Shown here piece by piece: positions 60,079-64,000 of a stretch of DNA of 64,000 nt. Within the stretch, counting starts at the first letter, position 1; each line of letters starts with the position of its first letter. A program made the position numbers and the translations under genes. The notes below the pieces were generated by a model. It did not search any database and was not told where the DNA came from. It saw nothing but the letters and a program-made list of their open reading frames with translations. Origin of the DNA: BNXB01 sp031548005 (lineage in GTDB: Bacteria; Bacteroidota; Bacteroidia; Bacteroidales; Azobacteroidaceae); assembly GCA_031548005.1 (NCBI GenBank), contig JAVBRK010000008.1:1-64000 (forward strand), given 5' to 3'.

Positions 60079-61362
60079 TTATTTTACCCACACATTTAAA
60101 ATCTCACCGATATATAGTTTATGAAATTGTGATTTACTCCATTCTTCCCTGATTTTTTCGTCTTTAATGCTTTCCCACTGAAGTTGTTGGGCAATAATTT
60201 TTTTGCATTCGATGATCAGCCAGGCCTCAGAGAAAGATTTTGCTCCGGAGGGCATGGTGACTGGGGTTAGACCGGAGCCTTTCACTTTATCGGTATTTTT
60301 CCCGGAAACAGAATTACAATATTGAAGCGCGTCGTGATAAGCTTCGGTATAAAATGATAGAGTATAGGTATCACCGGTTTCCATCAGTTGATATGTATCA
60401 TGAGCCGGGTTAACGAAGCAAAAAGTAACAGGCTTGTCATAAAGCATACCCAAGCCTCCCCAGTTAGTCGTCTCCATATTGAATCCGGTTTCTTTTCCGG
60501 CTGTGATCAGCATCCGGTCGTCCGATAACATTTTGATGATGTTTCCCGGAATCCGGCCGGGCTCTAATCTTTTATATCCGGCCAGGATTTGTGTTGCTTC
60601 GGATGTCATGGTGGCTACGGTAGTCGCAGCAGTTGCAGTTGCCACTTCTTCAACCGGAATCGAAAGATTGTCCGGAGGAAGTTGTTTAATAACTGCCGGT
60701 TGTTGTATTATCACCGGGGCCGGGCTTGCGACTATGGCTTCCCGTGTACTTTTACGATCATAAAGCTTGGCTTTATTTTTATCGGTGTATAAGTCTGTTT
60801 CTCCTGTTAGTATGTTAAGATTCAGGCTGTTGCAAATATCGTTGAACAAATCGATTGTTTTGATGCGGAATTTCCCGTTTGAACGGTACAATTTATCTTG
60901 TCCATTCAAAGCCTCTTTGTCTGTAATCCATTTCTCTGCGGAGTATTTTTCGGGTTCCTGCTTGTTTGAAACATTGTATTCGTAAGTAATCGATTTCATC
61001 TCGATCCGGCAGGCATTGTCCCGGCAGAATAAATTGAGCTGGTAGTTCATGAACGCACGATCGAGCGAAAGGGCGCTCGACGAAAATATCAGTTCTGATT
61101 TTCCACGACATGAGATAACGGCTTTCGTCTGATCTGTATATACTATCCGGCTTTCTTCCGTGTTGTAGTTCGCCCTGGCCCACATCAGAACGTTTTCATA
61201 TATTTGAGTCGTATTTTTCCCGGATAATTGCAGCGTATCGGAAAAAATAACTTTTCCGTTCACTTCCGGAACGGCTCCGGCAAGGTATTTAAGATCGGTT
61301 TGCGCTTTCAGATTACAGGAAAAAATAAGAAACAGTATCGGAGCCAATATGATATTTTTCAT
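60079..61362 (-). CDS. Exported DUF4468-type protein fused to a flavin-reductase-like domain
   Basis: The 427-residue precursor has an N-terminal signal (LILAPILFLIFSC-type; Cys16 may be lipidated, or cleavage may follow KA at 20). Residues about 22-150 resemble DUF4468, a beta-rich domain of Bacteroidales envelope proteins (GKVIFSDTLQLSGKNTTQIYENVLMWARANY, YQLNLFCRDNACRIEMKSITYEY). A Thr/Ala-rich linker runs to about 260. Residues about 275-427 read like a flavoredoxin-type flavin-binding domain (GFNMETTNWGGLGMLYDKPVTFCFVNPAHDTYQLMETGDTYTLSFY, YCNSVSGKNTDKVKGSGLTPV). Such domains bind FMN in the cytoplasm, so an exported one is odd. The activity is unproven. It lies 39 bases upstream of the receptor gene. 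Confidence 0.75.
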   Translation of the reverse strand: MKNIILAPILFLIFSCNLKAQTDLKYLAGAVPEVNGKVIFSDTLQLSGKNTTQIYENVLMWARANYNTEESRIVYTDQTKAVISCRGKSELIFSSSALSLDRAFMNYQLNLFCRDNACRIEMKSITYEYNVSNKQEPEKYSAEKWITDKEALNGQDKLYRSNGKFRIKTIDLFNDICNSLNLNILTGETDLYTDKNKAKLYDRKSTREAIVASPAPVIIQQPAVIKQLPPDNLSIPVEEVATATAATTVATMTSEATQILAGYKRLEPGRIPGNIIKMLSDDRMLITAGKETGFNMETTNWGGLGMLYDKPVTFCFVNPAHDTYQLMETGDTYTLSFYTEAYHDALQYCNSVSGKNTDKVKGSGLTPVTMPSGAKSFSEAWLIIECKKIIAQQLQWESIKDEKIREEWSKSQFHKLYIGEILNVWVK

Positions 61363-61398
61363 ACGTATACTTCTTTATGTTGGTTGAACGATGAATTG

Positions 61399-61406
61399 CA
61401 AAGATA
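61399..61406 (-). promoter_or_regulatory. -7 box of the DUF4468-type gene
   Basis: The minus strand reads TATCTTTG, a full TAnnTTTG match, 36 bases before the start codon. The -33 element is not recognisable. Confidence 0.4.
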
Positions 61407-61478
61407 AATCTTTCTTTGGAATAATAAAAATTGTGAATAAATCCTACTGAACTTAACCCTTTGAATAGAAAAAAAAAC

Positions 61479-61486
61479 TATATTTG
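61479..61486 (+). promoter_or_regulatory. -7 box of secDF
   Basis: TATATTTG matches TAnnTTTG, 54 bases before the secDF start codon. The nearest TTTG upstream is 15 bases away, shorter than the usual 19-21, so the -33 element is uncertain. Confidence 0.5.
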
Positions 61487-61540
61487 CAGGCTGAAAAAAG
61501 CCATTTTGCAAATTAACGTCAAAAATAAAATAAAAATCAG

Positions 61541-64000
61541 ATGCAAAACAAAGGATTTGTAAAGGTTTTCGCAGTATTACTTACTTTGGTTTGTTTGTTT
61601 TATTTGTCATTTTCGGTAGTGACAAATCATTATTACAAAAAAGCAAAGGAGCATGCAGGCGGAGATATGTTGAAGGAGAGTCAATATCTCGACTCGTTAT
61701 CTACAGAAAAGGTATGGCTGGGGTATACCCTGAAAAAATGCCGTTCCATGGAGCTAAACTTAGGTCTCGACCTGAAAGGTGGTATGAACGTGATCATGGA
61801 AATCAGCGTAGCCGACGTGCTGAAATCGTTGTCTAACAACAATCCCGATCCTAAATTCAACCAGGCTTTGGAAAATGCCAAGGTGCGTCAGGCAACCAGT
61901 CAGAAAGATTATATCTCTCTTTTTGTGGAGGAATACCACAAGCTGGATCCGGGAGCAAGGCTTTCTGCTATTTTCAGCACATTCGATCTGAAAGACAAAA
62001 TTACACCGCAAAGTACAGACGATCAGGTAGTCGGTGTCCTTAGGAGCGAATTGAAAGTGGCCATCGACAATTCATTCAATGTATTGCGCACACGTATCGA
62101 CCGTTTTGGTGTGGTAGCTCCGAATATTCAGAAATTAGAAACCGACGGACAGATCTCAATCGAGCTTCCGGGGATTAAAGAGCCCGAACGTGTACGCTCT
62201 CTTTTGCAAGGAAGCGCTAATCTTGAGTTTTGGGAAACATACGAGCTTTCGGAAATATCCCAGTCCTTGTCGGCTGCAAATAATCTGATCCGTGATTTGA
62301 ATGCCAGTGGGAAGACTGTTTCCGGAAATTCTACAGTTTCGGAAGCTGCGACTACAACTGGTGACGCTGATGAGAAAACGACTCAGAATGCAGTATCGGA
62401 TACAACGGCTGTCGATACCAAAACTGCAACTACTCTGGCTGATACAACTAAAAGGGCTTCCGGAGCTGATGAGTTGCTTGCTGAAATCGAAGATTCCCAG
62501 AAGTCGGATACAACGGCTAATAATCAAACTCAGGAACAACTCGAGAAAGAATACCCTCTGTTTTCTATTCTGCAGATCAACCAATATAATGGACAAGTCG
62601 GAGCGGGTCCTGGAGTCGGACGCGCCCGTTACCAGGATACTGCTAAAGTAAACAGTTACCTGAATATGCGTGAGGTACGTGAATTACTTCCCCGCAACCT
62701 GAAGTTTGCCTGGACAGTAAAACCTGTCGATACAAAAGACCAATATTACGAGTTGGTTGCATTAAAAGTAACGACCCGGGATGGAAAAGCTCCGATCGAA
62801 GGGGATGTGGTAACAGACGCCCGCGATGAATTCGGACAACATTCATCTACTGCAGAAGTAAGCATGACTATGAATGCCGAAGGAGCCAAACAATGGGCCC
62901 GGTTGACAAAAGAAAATATCGGCCGTTGTGTTGCTATTGTTCTGGATAACCAGGTTTATTCATTTCCACGGGTAAATGATGAAATTACCGGCGGACGTTC
63001 TTCTATCAGCGGTAATTTTACGGCTGAGGAAGCAAAGGACTTAGCTAACGTATTGAAATCAGGTAAAATGTCTGCTCCTGCACGGATCGTTCAGGAAGAT
63101 GTTGTTGGTCCGTCTCTTGGACAGGAAGCGATCAATAAAGGATTTATTTCTTTTGTGGTGGCTTTGGCAGCCCTGATGATTTATCTGGTAGTCATGTACG
63201 GTTTCAAACCGGGTATGATCGCCAATGCAGCTTTGTTACTCAACTTATTCTTTACGTTGGGTATTCTGGCCTCCTTTCAGGCGGTGCTAACACTTTCGGG
63301 GATTGCCGGTTTGGTGTTGGCATTGGCTATTGCGGTCGATGCGAATGTATTGATCTACGAACGTATTAAAGAAGAACTGCGCGGGGGTAAGCCCATTCGG
63401 AAAGCAGTGGAAGAAGGATACTCAAAAGCTTTCTCTGCGATTATTGACTCGAACTTGACTTCCATCCTGACCGGAGCAATCCTGTTCTATTTCGGAATCG
63501 GCCCGATCCGGGGGTTTGCGACCACTTTGATATTCGGTATTTTGACGTCATTCTTTACGGCTGTGTTCCTGACCCGTATGACTTATGATATTGCTATGAG
63601 TAAAGGTAAGTTGCTGGATTTGACATTCACCACCAACCTGACCAAAAATTTCTTAGTCAACCCGAAGTTTAACTTCTTTAAGAATCTGAAGCTGGTTTAT
63701 ACGGTAACCATTGCTCTGACGCTTATCTGTCTGGCATTCCTTGGTATCCGTGGTATGAATCAAGGTATTGATTTTACCGGAGGCCGGAATTATATCGTTC
63801 GTTTTGATCAGCCTGTGAATACCGTGAAAGTGCAGGAGATGTTAGAACAGGCTTTCGAGGATCACGCCCCGTCTGTAATTACTATCGGTACTGCTGATCA
63901 GGTGAGGATTTCGACCAACTATAAGATTACGGATAACTCGCAAGGTGTGGACGAAGAAATTACCCAAAAGATATTCGATTCTGTCAAACCTTTGCTTAAA
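61541..64000 (+). CDS. secDF: Protein translocase SecDF, fused form (partial, 3' end beyond right edge)
   Basis: The frame runs from ATG 61541 to the window edge without a stop (820 codons). SecD features come first: TM1 (VKVFAVLLTLVCLFYLSFSVV), LNLGLDLKGGMNVIMEI near residue 75, the P1 head domain, then TM2-6 with LAIAVDANVLIYERIKEELRGG. SecF begins near 700 (NPKFNFFKNLKLVYTVTIALTLICLAFLG, MNQGIDFTGGRNYIVRF). The single-chain SecD-SecF arrangement is usual in Bacteroidota. The P1 region carries a Thr/Ala/Asp-rich low-complexity insert (about residues 257-330). The complex uses the proton gradient to pull proteins through SecYEG. Confidence 0.96.
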   Translation, partial: MQNKGFVKVFAVLLTLVCLFYLSFSVVTNHYYKKAKEHAGGDMLKESQYLDSLSTEKVWLGYTLKKCRSMELNLGLDLKGGMNVIMEISVADVLKSLSNNNPDPKFNQALENAKVRQATSQKDYISLFVEEYHKLDPGARLSAIFSTFDLKDKITPQSTDDQVVGVLRSELKVAIDNSFNVLRTRIDRFGVVAPNIQKLETDGQISIELPGIKEPERVRSLLQGSANLEFWETYELSEISQSLSAANNLIRDLNASGKTVSGNSTVSEAATTTGDADEKTTQNAVSDTTAVDTKTATTLADTTKRASGADELLAEIEDSQKSDTTANNQTQEQLEKEYPLFSILQINQYNGQVGAGPGVGRARYQDTAKVNSYLNMREVRELLPRNLKFAWTVKPVDTKDQYYELVALKVTTRDGKAPIEGDVVTDARDEFGQHSSTAEVSMTMNAEGAKQWARLTKENIGRCVAIVLDNQVYSFPRVNDEITGGRSSISGNFTAEEAKDLANVLKSGKMSAPARIVQEDVVGPSLGQEAINKGFISFVVALAALMIYLVVMYGFKPGMIANAALLLNLFFTLGILASFQAVLTLSGIAGLVLALAIAVDANVLIYERIKEELRGGKPIRKAVEEGYSKAFSAIIDSNLTSILTGAILFYFGIGPIRGFATTLIFGILTSFFTAVFLTRMTYDIAMSKGKLLDLTFTTNLTKNFLVNPKFNFFKNLKLVYTVTIALTLICLAFLGIRGMNQGIDFTGGRNYIVRFDQPVNTVKVQEMLEQAFEDHAPSVITIGTADQVRISTNYKITDNSQGVDEEITQKIFDSVKPLLK

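Noticed and set aside
60079..60130. Frameshift between the DUF4468-type gene and the TonB receptor gene
   Set aside because: Both proteins have complete starts, domains and stops; the 39-base gap is ordinary.

Overview
This window comes from a bacterium of the phylum Bacteroidota, most likely order Bacteroidales. The evidence is promoter boxes of the -33 TTTG / -7 TAnnTTTG type upstream of several genes, SusC/TonB-type outer-membrane proteins, surface proteins with type IX secretion-like C-terminal domains, a fused SecDF, a family-typical large IspG, and a lack of strong Shine-Dalgarno sites. No genus can be fixed from the sequence alone. There is no rRNA, CRISPR array, insertion sequence or integrase.

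Layout. (1) 1-4.5 kb, minus strand: a compact type VI secretion effector module. It holds a VgrG spike, an unrecognised 312-residue protein, a PAAR-like/lipase fusion effector and an ankyrin-repeat lipoprotein cut by the left edge, with a 4-base overlap and a 4-base gap between the last genes. No T6SS structural genes are in the window. (2) 5-13 kb: housekeeping genes, namely an Lrp/AsnC regulator, two FKBP prolyl isomerases, a nucleoside kinase, sigma-54, and gcvH-purE-ispG. (3) 13-21.6 kb: a membrane-spanning propeller/LuxR-type regulator divergent from a complete RND efflux operon. (4) 21.6-33.5 kb: rsmI, a coiled-coil lipoprotein, a HAD phosphatase, a secreted Gfo/Idh/MocA oxidoreductase with a DUF1080 lipoprotein (probable keto-glycoside chemistry), a methyltransferase, tRNA-His, folD, ffh, an RsmF-type methyltransferase, alanine dehydrogenase and a 2[4Fe-4S] ferredoxin. 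(5) 33.6-40.3 kb: cardiolipin synthase, an outer-membrane beta-barrel protein, an MsbA-type ABC exporter, tRNA-Gly and tRNA-Leu.

(6) 40.3-55.5 kb is the accessory-looking part. It has a 1781-residue surface protein with three ~355-residue repeats, an acyltransferase, a Nudix-type (NrtR-like) regulator with a degenerate Nudix box and a palindrome in front of it, three tandem paralogous fibre-like exported proteins behind a strong promoter with a ~235-base leader, and a 678-residue surface protein. Each large surface protein is followed by a small protein with a signal peptide and a C-terminal membrane helix. This locus and the T6SS module are the best candidates for undescribed biology. (7) 55.6-64 kb: PBP1C, a BtuB-like TonB-dependent receptor, a protein that appears to fuse DUF4468 to a flavin-reductase-like domain, and SecDF cut by the right edge.

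All functional names rest on reading motifs by eye; no database search was run.
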